From contig NC_010161.1 in NCBI RefSeq assembly GCF_000196435.1, positions 2,065,001 to 2,129,000 of the forward strand: a stretch of 64,000 bases of DNA, written 5' to 3'. This DNA comes from Bartonella tribocorum CIP 105476. Its GTDB lineage: Bacteria > Pseudomonadota > Alphaproteobacteria > Rhizobiales > Rhizobiaceae. Shown piece after piece: positions 19,565 to 29,589 of this stretch (the first letter of the stretch is position 1; each line of letters starts with the position of its first letter). The position numbers were made by a program, and so were the translations under genes. The notes under the pieces are model-generated. The model had not been told where the DNA came from, did not search any database, and was given only the letters and a program-made list of their open reading frames with translations.

Positions 19565-20859
19565 TTCAAGGCTTTTGAAAAAATTGCCTCATTGAAATTT
19601 TTTTCAAGATATTTTTTTAAATTATATTCTGTTTTTTCACCTAAAATGGTGATTTTACCCCCTGAAACCCTAAAAAATGCATAATGACATTGCATGCTTT
19701 GTCGGCTTCTCCCAACAAGACAAAGCAAACTTCACCGATCTTTAACCCCCCACCCACTTTTAAACAATGCCCATCGATAAACAATAGTCTGCAAACAATC
19801 CGGCTTCTTAGTCTAGCAAATTCCACTGAAAGATTCCCCCTTCAAATGCTCGATATCACCACAGCGCAAAGGAGGAGATTTCATAAGGCTCTACAAACAA
19901 ACCTATTTACCCCACACATTAAAAAGCATCCCCTGCATGAAGTTTTAACCGCCCCTCAAAAAATGATATTTTACGACACAACGGGATCAATGATTATCTT
20001 ACAGATTTTCTTGTCTCACGCTCATCCGGTTTCAAGAAATTGCCTGACAAATACAAAATGTCATTTGCCAAAGAATAGCTCGAGGACGCAACCACGCATT
20101 TCAACACATCACCAACCTGCTCTGACAAACAGAGCACCCACTTTGAAAAAAAGAGAGACAGCCCCGTTCCCCACCATTTCAACTCTTTAAAGATATTAAA
20201 CATATTCGTTGTCTGCCTTCCCAACATCTCAAAGGACGAAGATTTTACCCCCCTCAACAGTTTGTAAACAATCCAACAGCTCTGACAAGGATTTTATCTG
20301 CTAATCATTGATGTGTTGCACTTGCCATAAAACTCTATGAACTCTAAGCCCTACGAGCAAATCCTGCACTGAAGATTTGCTCATATCTTTAATACGCAAT
20401 GGATCAACAAACTATCTGACGAGATATCATCACCCTCAATGACAGTATTTTAATGATCTTCTTTTACGGCCTATAAGGCATAAGAGAAGAAATTTATCCT
20501 TAAGCTTTTTTCATCGCCCCTTGGAGCTCTAAACCCATCACCCTAAACAATGCATCACGCACCAACAAGAGAAAGGAGAGATTGGATAAAGTCTTTGACT
20601 TCTCAGCAACAAATTCTATGAATAAAGGAAGATTTTCTTCTTTCTTTTACTCTCCTCTTCTCAATGATCACTGCCTCAATTATCTAAAGAGCAAGAGGCA
20701 AACGTGATCTTTAAAGCTGCATAAAAAGTAACATCATAAAGAGGATTCATTTTTTTCAAGAGCGCCTCTAGGTTTTCTACACAATATATTCAATAAGACT
20801 TTTTTTCATAACAAACATTTTGTAACCATTTTTATCTTTCTCTCACACAGCTTTCATTC
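19565..20859. other. Gap in the phage block, no supported gene
   Basis: About 130 bases next to the satellite look like the 5' part of a broken minus-strand gene. The remainder is pyrimidine-rich and interrupted. It includes a scrap (about 20220-20290) of a repeat also seen near 36500, 37150 and 62820 (CTCAAAGGACGAAGA). Confidence 0.5.
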
Positions 20860-21873
20860 TCAAGTTTTGACAGCATAAACCACTGCCATATTGACGGGGC
20901 GTGTTTCATCCCCCCCTGTTTTTTGCAACAAGACCTTATGTTCATGCTCTCCCGCAGGCTCTGTCAAAGTATCTGTCTTATACACTACAGCTACATATCC
21001 TTTATAATCTTCGCGTTTGTACCTTAGAATATCGTTTTTAATCGTTGGATAACTATGCTGGTGTTTCCCTGTCGAATCTGTTTTTCCTTCATGGGTATGA
21101 GATTTAAAAGACTCTTCTTGTCGACTTCCCAAGAGGCGTCCTTTATCAATTTCTTTTCCACTATCGAGCCCCCGTAAAAACATCCCCCGCAAATCGGGAA
21201 CATTAAATGTTGTTTTCCCATCTCCTTTTCCCCATGTTTCCCCCAGAACAGCAAAAAGATTGGCATAGTTTTTTCGTGAATATTCTTTACCATCACACAG
21301 CAACCATCCGGATGGTATTTTTTCACTCGCAAAAGTTCCAATAAACCCAGGTGAAAAAGATTCAGGCAAAGGAGGAAAGGGCGGAATTTCTGGAAGTTTT
21401 ATGGTAGGATTGGTTAAAAACCAGCCATCAGCATTTTTCCCAGCAATATCACGCGTATAGACGATCTCATAAAGCGCCCCCTTTTGTATTTCTCCCCCTT
21501 TTAAAGGCACAATCCCCTCGGGCGTTGCCATATAAGTTGGTTTTGGGGGCAACTGATTTAAAGAAACATTTGTTATTCCGCTATTGACGCCTTGTGCTTT
21601 AAAGCGCACAACAATGCCATCTATATAAGTCTCAAAAAAAGACTTTGTCGCCAAACGAAGGGATGTTTTCTTGTTCTCCCTATCAACCGTAAACTGTGTT
21701 TCAATCCCACCCCCGTTATCCAACAAATATTCCTTGATGCGTTGCATCATAGCGCGCGCACTATCATTGACTGAACTTGGCGGTTGCCCTTCAGCCCAGT
21801 TTATACTCTCATCAACATAAGCATTTTCTGATGCGATGATTGACCAATCATAAATCGAACTCATAGAAGACAC
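20860..21873 (-). CDS. Phage tail fibre protein with tail-collar domain
   Basis: 337 residues. The C-terminal half has the phage tail collar signature: GFIGTFASEKIPSGWLLCDG, YANLFAVLGETWGKGDGKTTFN and VPDLRGMFLRGLD, then a His-rich SHTHEG/HQHSY/GEHEHK region and a closing ETRPVNMAVVY. This domain forms the distal end of fibres that contact the host surface. The N-terminus (MSSIYDWSIIASENA) is typical of short rhizobial phage fibres. It overlaps the upstream gene by 13 bases. The ATG at 21864 is an equally good start. Confidence 0.88.
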   Translation of the reverse strand: MSSMSSIYDWSIIASENAYVDESINWAEGQPPSSVNDSARAMMQRIKEYLLDNGGGIETQFTVDRENKKTSLRLATKSFFETYIDGIVVRFKAQGVNSGITNVSLNQLPPKPTYMATPEGIVPLKGGEIQKGALYEIVYTRDIAGKNADGWFLTNPTIKLPEIPPFPPLPESFSPGFIGTFASEKIPSGWLLCDGKEYSRKNYANLFAVLGETWGKGDGKTTFNVPDLRGMFLRGLDSGKEIDKGRLLGSRQEESFKSHTHEGKTDSTGKHQHSYPTIKNDILRYKREDYKGYVAVVYKTDTLTEPAGEHEHKVLLQKTGGDETRPVNMAVVYAVKT

Positions 21874-23000
21874 TCTTTTTGCAAAAAGGAAAGGCGAGCA
21901 AAGAGGGAAGAAAAGAAAGCCGCAATTTTATTTTTAGAAGCCGGAATTTTCTTCATTCTCATTTTTTCCATTCTCAAACCTATTTTATCATAATCCACAT
22001 GGAGTAATTTTGTTTTTGCATTGATAAAAACAGCTTCAGGCTTCACACGCAACACGTCTTGCGCCAGAACACCTTGATAACGTTGTGGATTTCCCTTATA
22101 ATTAAAGGTGTAAAGAGGATATCCTTTTTTCTTACCCATAGGGATAATATTTTCTTTTGCTCTCACATCACAAAGCCCTAGAATTCCGCCGACCAATCCC
22201 AGCACTTGCTGCGCATCCCGCAATGGATCTTTTGTTACAGAAGGTATTATTGTAGATTTTCCTGAAGTTGTCCCGTAATTTCCCGCAGCCTGTGTTCCTA
22301 CCTGTAACAAACGTCCCAATCGGTTCCAATCTTGATTATCTTTTTCTGACCATTTTTGACGCTCAGCATCTAAAATATTTTGACGGTTGATATCTTGAAT
22401 CATCCCCCCTTTCAGAGCATTTCCTTGCACATTACTCTGTCCTTGATAATATGCATTTGCCGCATTAACCTGATCATGTTGAGAGCGATCAATCATCTGG
22501 TTTGCGTTCATCATATTATGAATATCTTGATTATATTGCTGTGCTGTAGCATTTGTTGCCAAAGCGCCTAACTCATCGGCAAGCACGCCGGTATGCGCCC
22601 CCGAACCATAGCGTCCTGCCCCAGACATCGATTGATTAATCGCATCAGAAGTTTTATTCAGAGCATTTTGCAATGCAGCATTAAACTTACTATTGCTTCC
22701 AATCCAATTTCCCTTCGCCATACTGGAAAGATTTGCAGCACTGTTGGTTGGTGCATTTAACCACTGGGTTACCCCAGGATTATCATAAAGCCCTGCGGCT
22801 TGTTGTAAACCGGACAGCGCATTTTTTGTCATATCGCTAAGACCAGCAACGCGCTCTCCCTGATAAACGTTTCCGCCAATTCCTTTCTTATAAAGCCCCT
22901 GTGCATCTGCACTGGCTTGTTTAAGAATATCCGCCGCCCAAGCGGGTGGTGCATTTGTTTGTGTTGTCGTCTGCACTTGAGGTGTTTTTTTTCTACTCAT
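21861..23000 (-). CDS. Phage virion protein with intramolecular-chaperone (Peptidase S74-like) end
   Basis: 379 residues. The N-terminal ~260 are Gln/Asn/Ala-rich and helical (NALSGLQQAAGLYDN, SMSGAGRYGSGAHTG), as in podovirus internal or tail proteins. Residues ~278-345 match the S74 chaperone domain: CDVRAKENI, YPLYTFNYKGNPQRYQGVLA, QDVLRVKPEAV, LLHVDYDKIG. In spikes that domain helps trimerisation and is often cleaved; here the matched part is followed by a basic tail. It overlaps the genes on both sides by a few bases, so it is one translationally linked unit. Confidence 0.8.
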   Translation of the reverse strand: MSRKKTPQVQTTTQTNAPPAWAADILKQASADAQGLYKKGIGGNVYQGERVAGLSDMTKNALSGLQQAAGLYDNPGVTQWLNAPTNSAANLSSMAKGNWIGSNSKFNAALQNALNKTSDAINQSMSGAGRYGSGAHTGVLADELGALATNATAQQYNQDIHNMMNANQMIDRSQHDQVNAANAYYQGQSNVQGNALKGGMIQDINRQNILDAERQKWSEKDNQDWNRLGRLLQVGTQAAGNYGTTSGKSTIIPSVTKDPLRDAQQVLGLVGGILGLCDVRAKENIIPMGKKKGYPLYTFNYKGNPQRYQGVLAQDVLRVKPEAVFINAKTKLLHVDYDKIGLRMEKMRMKKIPASKNKIAAFFSSLFARLSFLQKECLL

Positions 23001-23494
23001 GGCCCCAGAACCTTTCTATATTGAATAAGATTACGAGAATATCCGTGATGAGCGAGCCTTTTCGCCCATCCAATTCTTCCAAACATGTGTATTTCTTCAG
23101 CGTTGATTTTTCGCGCCCATTTTTCGACCTCATCAATCAATTTGACCAGTTCCAGTCCTCCCTCTCCAGCAAGATCTGAGAGAACGACGCATTTTTTCCC
23201 CGTATGAGCACTTTCAACTTTGGTTATTGCAAAAGCACTAAATTGGATTTTATTTTTTAAGACCAGCCACAATTGGGCTTGTCCTGTTGCGATTTCTTCA
23301 GCAATTTTTTCCAGACAAACATCATCAGGAAAGCGTTGAGCATATTTTTTAAATGCCCCATTAAGTGCCTCTTGATAAGGTGCTATTTTTTCCCATGGCC
23401 ATTGCTCTGTTAAATGAGCAGAATACAAATCTTGACGATCTTGCATCATGGTTTTAGTTCTCTTCACTTTTTCACGCATCCCCTTTAAGAACAT
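22997..23494 (-). CDS. Phage-module protein, possibly GNAT-like fold
   Basis: 165 residues. The middle (about 75-160: GQAQLWLVLKNKIQFSAFAI, GKKCVVLSDLAGEGGLEL, INAEEIHMFGRIGWAKRLAH) has the strand-helix rhythm of small acetyltransferase-like phage proteins often coded next to tail genes. I cannot point to a definite acetyl-CoA loop. The stop overlaps the next gene start by four bases. The start is uncertain: the ATG at 23479 with AAAGGGG is an alternative. Confidence 0.65.
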   Translation of the reverse strand: MFLKGMREKVKRTKTMMQDRQDLYSAHLTEQWPWEKIAPYQEALNGAFKKYAQRFPDDVCLEKIAEEIATGQAQLWLVLKNKIQFSAFAITKVESAHTGKKCVVLSDLAGEGGLELVKLIDEVEKWARKINAEEIHMFGRIGWAKRLAHHGYSRNLIQYRKVLGP

Positions 23495-23710
23495 CCCCCC
23501 TGGCAGACTTCACCCATTCCATGCTTACCGCCCACCTTTCAAAAAGAAGAAACCGAAAAGCCCCCATCATCTCCCCCCGGCCCCCTTGTCAAAAGGAAGA
23601 GAAAACTTTTTATAGAAAAAAAACATGATGCAAACTATTTTTCCATATCATAAGAAAGCATTTGAGGATAAGGACAAGGCTATCGCAGGTATTCTCTGGT
23701 TATCACGACT

Positions 23711-23826
23711 TGGCTTATCGCATAGTTCTTTTATTATAAGGGCACGGCTTATCGCATAGTTCTTTTAATTATTATGGCTTGGCTATCGCACAGTTCTTTT
23801 AATTATTATGGCATGCTTATCGCATG
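23711..23826. repeat. 34-35 bp tandem repeat running into a stop codon
   Basis: Three full units and a fourth partial one, starting at about 23711, 23745, 23780 and 23814 and sharing GGCTTATCGCATAGTTCTTT. The last unit covers the stop codon (23817-23819) of the gene at 23817-25280, so the array seems to have grown from that gene's 3' end. The rest of 23495-23816 has no gene. Confidence 0.85.
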
Positions 23827-25280
23827 CCGGCAGGCATCAACTCCACATCAAATCCCGTGACATGAGACCAATTCATCCCCTCAGGAATGCGCAATTTAAA
23901 GCGATAAAACCGTGCCCTTGCGCGACAATGAATTTGTCCTGTATTATGAGAAGGCTGTTTTTCTGGTAACCAAACCGTTTCTTCTTCAAGAGATTGTCGA
24001 AAGCGCATTCCCACAGACAAATAAAACTTTCCACTATTGACTTGAGGCATAATATTTTTCACCCGTGTTATCATGCCATTTGTCTGCCCCATTTCTTGTG
24101 ATGTCACCACACAAGCCATAGGAGAACCAGAAAATGACCCCAGTCTACCCTTTTGATCAAAGGCTCCCAGAATAGGCGATTCATTTTTCCAAGCTTTACT
24201 ATCGAGAGAAAAGGACAAATCATCAATATTTTTAGCGACAAAATCGAGACCTTCTAGAGTTGTTCCAGATAAGAAAATGGGTAAAATCACTTTGATATCC
24301 ACGAGAGCTTTTGTCCATTTTTGCAATCCCCAATCATAAATGAGCAAGATACGTTTATGGAGGCTCTCATCGCTATCGACCATCCAATAAACACGATTAT
24401 ACACGCCATCAATCGCCGCAGACATGGTATACAGATTACTCTGTCTTGATTTTGCAGTCATGGTTCGATCCACTTTTTCAAAGCCAATGGGTATAATCTG
24501 TCCGTCATTGGTTATTTGATAAAAACCGCCCTCATCAGCAAAAAATGCCAAATCTCCGCGACAAACAATCGATTCAGCATTTTTTGCGCCTCGTTTATCG
24601 TGGATTTTTTGGAAACTAAAAATAATCTTAGAGCCAGGAATAAAAGAACCAGCATAGATTGCAGAACGCATAAAGATAATTGGATTTGTTGTCTCCGTCG
24701 CCCCTTGCACGAAACCGCCATCAGGAAAATCTTGATAATCACAGCTTTTTTTTCCCACGGTCCAAAATTCTGCATCATTAAGTCCAGACCAATGCACCCG
24801 TCTTGGATGTTCGGTTAATTTCATCAAACAGACGAAATCTCCCCAGACGCGAACGATCCCCGCTTGTGGTGGATTTCCCCCCAAGTTTCTAAATGTTTTA
24901 TCATGAATAATATCGATCACTTGTGGTTTATCATTGGCATTCACCGCAATAATAAAATCACCAAACAAAGCAAAAGACCACGGGGCATCGATATTCGCCA
25001 GATAAGCCTTTCCTTTTTGGCTAATATCTTTCCACTTCATTGTTGTGTTATCCAGCAAGAAGATTTTTTCTCTTGTCCCAACAATAATAGAAACCCCATT
25101 TTTTGTTTTAACCGCAAGAGCGCCTAAAATGGGCTCCAGACATGGCTCTGACAAAGGTTCAAAACTTGGCATAGGGATATAAGAACCATCCGCCGGGAGC
25201 ACATTGACAAGTTCATCGGTAAAAATTCCATTGATATCCGCCACATCGGGTCGATAATCAGCGATTGGAAAAAAAGCCAT
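23817..25280 (-). CDS. Phage tail / DNA-stabilisation protein (P22 gp10-like beta-propeller)
   Basis: 487 residues from the ATG at 25280, chosen for the GGGGGG site just upstream. A repeating pattern of short beta segments (GALAVKTKNGVSIIVGTRE, WSFALFGDFIIAVNANDK, RVWGDFVCLMKLTE, DLAFFADEGGFYQIT, RVYWMVD, LLIYDWGLQKWTKA) suggests a beta-propeller. This fits the accessory head-closure proteins of P22-like podoviruses. Its place between the adaptor and the tail genes agrees. The exact function is inferred from order and fold. Confidence 0.7.
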   Translation of the reverse strand: MAFFPIADYRPDVADINGIFTDELVNVLPADGSYIPMPSFEPLSEPCLEPILGALAVKTKNGVSIIVGTREKIFLLDNTTMKWKDISQKGKAYLANIDAPWSFALFGDFIIAVNANDKPQVIDIIHDKTFRNLGGNPPQAGIVRVWGDFVCLMKLTEHPRRVHWSGLNDAEFWTVGKKSCDYQDFPDGGFVQGATETTNPIIFMRSAIYAGSFIPGSKIIFSFQKIHDKRGAKNAESIVCRGDLAFFADEGGFYQITNDGQIIPIGFEKVDRTMTAKSRQSNLYTMSAAIDGVYNRVYWMVDSDESLHKRILLIYDWGLQKWTKALVDIKVILPIFLSGTTLEGLDFVAKNIDDLSFSLDSKAWKNESPILGAFDQKGRLGSFSGSPMACVVTSQEMGQTNGMITRVKNIMPQVNSGKFYLSVGMRFRQSLEEETVWLPEKQPSHNTGQIHCRARARFYRFKLRIPEGMNWSHVTGFDVELMPAGMR

Positions 25281-26115
25281 CAAGCCCCCCTAAAATGTTT
25301 CAAGCACCCAGTGCCAAAACACCAAGGCTTGCTCATTGAAACCAAAAAAAGCCCTTAAAATTCTAAGAGCACAAAATTCTATAAATATACAACCCAAAGT
25401 TGACACGCGCCTCGAGAAAAATAAGACCACACGATCATGGCAAGCCCACAGCTCTCACCAGCTACCCAATCACAATCAACCACCCACACTCTTTAAATGC
25501 CAGCCTCAACCTCAAGTATTGAAAAAAAGCCTTCAAGCCCCCCAGAAGATGCCCCCATAAGATATCTGAAAAGCGCAGTGTTATTCAAAACACCAAAGCT
25601 GATTGATGAGAAACACACCCCTAGAACAAAACTTTAAAGGCATAAAATCCCATCAATATACAACCCAAAGTTGACACGCGCCTCGAGAAAAATAAGACCA
25701 CACGATCATGGCAAGCCCACAGCTCTCACCAGCTACCCAATCACAATCAACCACCCACACTCTTTAAATGCCAGCCTCAACCTCAAGTATTGAAAAAAAA
25801 GCCTTAAAACTCTCTATAAAATTTTTGAAGAGTCCAGCATAATCAAGGGACAAAGGCTTGCTCATTGAAACCACAAAAGCCTTTAAAACGAGAGCATGCC
25901 CCATAATACACAACCCAAAATTGAAAAACTCAAAAATATCAACATCCACTGCCCCCAGAAGCGGCTCCTCGCTTAAAACCCGCCCCTCAATGCCAATCTG
26001 GTTCTCAGCACCAATCGAGATACCAACACGAATTCAGTCTCCAAAGCTCATCGAGGCATAAGCACTGCTCTAATTTTCAACGCCAATCTGAAGATAAGGG
26101 ATTAGAAAAAAACTT
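25281..26115. repeat. Phage-block gap with a ~140-bp direct repeat (offset 271 bp)
   Basis: About 25391-25530 recurs almost unchanged at 25662-25801 (for example CCAAAGTTGACACGCGCCTC and ATCATGGCAAGCCCACAGCT). A third, weaker echo follows to about 26000. No gene is supported on either strand. Confidence 0.8.
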
Positions 26116-26811
26116 TTAAAAATTCATTGGACGAATTTTTAAGGAACCTTTTCGACGAGATGTTTCAATACGCAAAGCTTGAAGCTGTTCTTGAAAATCT
26201 CTAAAAGAAACGGCAGCATATTCAGGATCTTTAAGGATATTTTTATAAAGTTCATATTTTGCCCGTGCTTTAATGAGATCAAAAGCATAAATCAACCAGG
26301 GATTATTGTCCTCTTTCAACTGTTCATTGCTAACATAAACAGGAGTATACGAAAGTTGTACATCTTCGACACTTTCTGGTGTTGGAAAGAGTCCTATTTT
26401 TTGATCAAGGGTGGTATAAAAGAATGGCGTTCCTAACTCAGGATGCCTACCATATTGTTGATGCAACACTTCAACGGGTTTAAAGAACAACTTTGTTGGT
26501 GTTGCATTCTTTGTTACTAAAAAGACATCCTCCAAACCCTTTTCTGATTCAATAAAAACGCCTTCTTCTCGTCCATACCATGTTTTTTCACTTTGTGTTT
26601 TGAAGGTGCTTTTTCTCCTTTCATTAAAGAAAAAGGGTTCGCGTTCACACAAGCGCAAAGCTGTAACAATAGAATCTTGGATTTGCAGAGAATATTCAGC
26701 TGTTGTATCGTCAATTTCATCTTGAATCAGCGCGACCATAGAGGCAAAAGTTTGCGAGCGGTTTGAATGTGTAAGATCGCGCTTGTTAGGATCACTGGAT
26801 AAAGCGGTCAT
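26116..26811 (-). CDS. Phage head-tail adaptor (gp4 / SU10-adaptor-like)
   Basis: 231 residues from the ATG at 26811, which has AAAGGAC upstream. The N-terminal helical part (FASMVALIQDEIDDTTAEYS, QIQDSIVTALRLCEREPFFF) matches adaptor proteins that dock under the portal ring. The middle strands (QKIGLFPTPESVEDVQLSYT) and a helical end (PWLIYAFDLIKARAKYELYK) also fit. It follows the capsid gene by 81 bases, the usual adaptor position. Confidence 0.75.
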   Translation of the reverse strand: MTALSSDPNKRDLTHSNRSQTFASMVALIQDEIDDTTAEYSLQIQDSIVTALRLCEREPFFFNERRKSTFKTQSEKTWYGREEGVFIESEKGLEDVFLVTKNATPTKLFFKPVEVLHQQYGRHPELGTPFFYTTLDQKIGLFPTPESVEDVQLSYTPVYVSNEQLKEDNNPWLIYAFDLIKARAKYELYKNILKDPEYAAVSFRDFQEQLQALRIETSRRKGSLKIRPMNF

Positions 26812-26892
26812 AAGCCTGTCCTTTTTCTGGAAGTATTTTAAATTTTCCCCCAACAAGAAGAATCTGTTGGGGGAAGTGAGCAAGCATTCGCT

Positions 26893-28011
26893 TTAAGCAG
26901 GCGCTCCATAAGTTGGGATAACGATTGTGCCGAAATCCTGAACCCCTTGCGAACTTCCTGGCAAGGTAAAGCAGGTTTTTTTCATTCCAATAATGGTTTT
27001 TGCCGCGACCCCGAATTCTCTTTCATAATCGAAGAGTTCTTCGACCAATTTATAGCGTGTTGCGCCTCGATCTTTCCCAAAAGCGATTACAGCACTTTGC
27101 GCCCCAAGCAGCACCGCACGACGCACATTGGGGACAGCTTTATTTGCCGTTCCAGACTCGACCCCTTCGGTAATATGTTCAGCTTCGCGTAAAACGACAC
27201 CATTATACATTCCCAAAGATCCATCATAGAGCGGATTTTTGATACGGCTTCCGCTATAGATTGCCTTAGTAATGTCGAGCCATTGTCCCGCATCTGTATT
27301 GGTTCGCAATTGCGTCACTTGGGTTGGATGAAGATAAAGCACATAGACATTTTCCCCATCGATCCGCACGGGTCTAATTTTAGGATTTGCCAATTTAGCT
27401 CGTTCAACAGCTTTATCAACCAGATCAAGATCAAAAGTATCATTTTCTTTTAAATCTTCATCTTTTGTTTTTCCATTAGGGCGCAAAACGCGTTTATTGG
27501 TTGGAGCCGTTGGGGCATTAAACCCATAATGAACGGGTTTAAGAGTAATTGTGCGTCCCTCAAAGTTAATGGTTTTTGCGGTATATCCGCAAACTTGAAT
27601 GAAGAACATCATACTGAGACGATCCGCATACCAATCAACCAACCCATTTTTTGCTTCTGTGCGCAAATCGTGGAGAATGCGTTGTTGATCAATGGTGCCC
27701 TCATTTTTGACACGCACCGCATGAACGAGTTCATTAATTGCCAAGCGATCATTGAGAAACTGTAAAGCTTCTTCATTTCCTTCCAATGTCTGCCCTTCAC
27801 TCACCCCATCACCGAGCAACTGGACACGCAAATTAAAGCTAATGGCATCCCCACTTGCTTTCGTGGTTTCATCCTTTAATTGTACGATACTGTTTGAATC
27901 ATTTCCAATCAACGGTGCAATTGGGATTGCTTTTGAGACTTCTTGATTTAAAAGTTTAGACCATGTGCGCACTGCCATTGGGTCATTGAGTCCGATATAA
28001 GTTACAGTCAT
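26893..28011 (-). CDS. Major capsid protein (N4-gp56 family)
   Basis: 372 residues from the ATG at 28011, set by GAGGATAAA just upstream; the frame extends to 28053 through a terminator-like hairpin, which argues against the earlier start. The wording matches the N4-gp56/DUF4043 coat family: WSKLLNQEVSKAIPIAPLIG, DAISFNLRVQLLGDGVSEGQ, YVLYLHPTQVTQLRT, GSLGMYNGVVLREAEHI, RRAVLLGAQSAVIAFGK. It builds the icosahedral shell with the scaffold protein encoded upstream. The full length suggests it is still functional. Confidence 0.9.
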   Translation of the reverse strand: MTVTYIGLNDPMAVRTWSKLLNQEVSKAIPIAPLIGNDSNSIVQLKDETTKASGDAISFNLRVQLLGDGVSEGQTLEGNEEALQFLNDRLAINELVHAVRVKNEGTIDQQRILHDLRTEAKNGLVDWYADRLSMMFFIQVCGYTAKTINFEGRTITLKPVHYGFNAPTAPTNKRVLRPNGKTKDEDLKENDTFDLDLVDKAVERAKLANPKIRPVRIDGENVYVLYLHPTQVTQLRTNTDAGQWLDITKAIYSGSRIKNPLYDGSLGMYNGVVLREAEHITEGVESGTANKAVPNVRRAVLLGAQSAVIAFGKDRGATRYKLVEELFDYEREFGVAAKTIIGMKKTCFTLPGSSQGVQDFGTIVIPTYGAPA

Positions 28012-28037
28012 TTTATCCTCGAAAAGTTTATTGACAT

Positions 28038-28062
28038 AAAAAAAACCCGGCAAAGCGCCGAG
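28038..28062 (-). terminator. Terminator-like hairpin 26 bases before the capsid start
   Basis: On the minus strand CGGC pairs with GCCG around GCTTT, followed by GG and then eight T. It lies between the scaffold gene and the capsid start, leaving room only for the ribosome site. It could be a leaky terminator or a 5' stabilising stem for capsid mRNA. Confidence 0.65.
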
Positions 28063-28232
28063 CGCTCAAAACACCACATTTCATTTCAGATGGTGAATAG
28101 GTTGTTCTCGTGTGTTTTGTTTCTGTTAGCCTCTCGCCTCCCACTCTCCCCCTAAGTAAGAGCTCTCCTCAGCACATCTGTGCTTTGAGAAATCCCCTCT
28201 CTTCCCCGCGCCACCCACACTCTCTTATGTTT

Positions 28233-28803
28233 CCGCAAAAGACACCCCACGCATTTCATGCACCCAAAACCTCTCACGTATCCGCAAAAGACACCCCACG
28301 CATTTCATGCACCAGAACCCCTCTCACATGTCCCGCAAAAGACACCCCACGCATTTCATGCACCCAAAACCCCTCACGTTTCCGCAAAAGACACCCCACG
28401 CATTTCATGCACCAGAACCCCTCTCACATGTCCCGCAAAAGACACCCCACGCATTTCATGCACCAGAACCTCTCTCACATGTCCCGCAAAAGACACCCCA
28501 CGCATTTCATGCACCAGAACCCCTCTCACATGTCTCGCAAAAGACACCCCGCGCATTTCATGCACCAGAACCCCTCTCACATGTCTCGCAAAAGACACCC
28601 CGCGCATTTCATGCACCAGAACCCCTCTCACATGTCCCGCAAAAGACACCCCACGCATTTCATGCACCCAAAACCTCTCACGTATCCGCAAAAGACACCC
28701 CACGCATTTCATGCACCAGAACCCCTCTCACATGTCCCGCAAAAGACACCCCACGCATTTCATGCACCCAAAACCCCTCACGTTTCCGCAAAAGACACCT
28801 GCT
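28233..28803. repeat. Minisatellite of alternating 49-bp and 51-bp units
   Basis: Unit starts (CCGCAAAAG or TCGCAAAAG) fall at 28233, 28282, 28333, 28382, 28433, 28484, 28535, 28586, 28637, 28686, 28737 and 28786. The 49-bp type carries CACCCAAAACC and the 51-bp type CACCAGAACCC. Long open plus frames across it are repeat artefacts. It sits between the scaffold and capsid genes. Confidence 0.95.
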
Positions 28804-28815
28804 ACATTCTTGTTT

Positions 28816-29589
28816 TTAAAATTCTCTGCCACCCATTAAACGATTAAAAGCCGCTTTATTCTTAGGATCAGCAACCCAAGTGCTAAATTCCGCTTCTGAC
28901 ATTTTATCCAGCATATCCAAAGAAATTGGTCCATTTGGCATCAAGCCGTTATAAGCAGCCAGTGTCCGGGCAGAATTTTGTCTTTCTTGTAAATTTTCCC
29001 CCATGGTATTGGGAACATTTGTATAGCCAATTTTTTGTGCAATCGTGTAAATCACTTCAGCCGGATTTTGATTTTTTTGCGCACAATCGCGCAAGATCTG
29101 CTTCAATTCATCACCAATCCTTGCGTCAATATTTTGGGGATCGGCCAGCTCAGGATAGAGCGAAGCAAAAGCTGCCAACTGTTTCGCGCGCGTTTCATAA
29201 ATAAAATCGGCTGCTTGATCAAAATCATAGTGCTTTTGTTTAACGCTTGCAACCGACTGCTGATAGAACGCCTGCAACTGTTCTGCTTCGCGAACAGGGG
29301 AAAGTTGTTGTTTTTCATGTAAAAGCTCTTGTTTTTGCAGTGTTTTTCCCAACCATTGCATATAGCCCATAAAGTCCTTTTGCGGATCTGGCGGCGCATT
29401 TTCTTCCCCCTGCACCTCTTTTCCGCCTTCTTGAGAAGATGGCTGTTGTTGAAATCTTTGTCCTTGAAAATTTTCTTCCAAAGTTTTTGCTTCTCTTCCA
29501 ATTTCACCCTCTTCTCCCTCTTGTGTTGAGGTAAGAAAGTCTTGTTTCAAATGGTTTTGTTCTTCTGGGGTTAAATGTTCTTGATCCAT
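28816..29589 (-). CDS. Phage capsid scaffold protein
   Basis: 257 residues, acidic and Gln-rich. The first ~75 residues are charged and disordered (QEGEEGEIGREAKTLEENFQ, PSSQEGGKEVQGEE). A helical core follows (about 80-200, FMGYMQWLGKTLQKQELLHE, HYDFDQAADFIYETRAKQLA), then a compact tail (SEAEFSTWVADPKNKAAFNR). This build and the position between portal and capsid are those of podovirus scaffolds, which guide shell assembly and then leave. There is no enzymatic motif. Confidence 0.75.
   Translation of the reverse strand: MDQEHLTPEEQNHLKQDFLTSTQEGEEGEIGREAKTLEENFQGQRFQQQPSSQEGGKEVQGEENAPPDPQKDFMGYMQWLGKTLQKQELLHEKQQLSPVREAEQLQAFYQQSVASVKQKHYDFDQAADFIYETRAKQLAAFASLYPELADPQNIDARIGDELKQILRDCAQKNQNPAEVIYTIAQKIGYTNVPNTMGENLQERQNSARTLAAYNGLMPNGPISLDMLDKMSEAEFSTWVADPKNKAAFNRLMGGREF

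Noticed and set aside
19315..19728. 137-codon minus frame with FLQFPTVSYS repeats as a real gene
   Set aside because: The repeat part is open in all frames. The lead is protein-like but has no clear ribosome site or family, so it is noted only as a possible former gene.
28233..28803. CRISPR array
   Set aside because: Units are contiguous with no unique spacers of constant length, and no cas genes are present.
28110..28847. Open plus and minus frames over the 49/51-bp minisatellite
   Set aside because: They are repeat products in several frames at once and lie between oppositely oriented, tightly organised phage genes.
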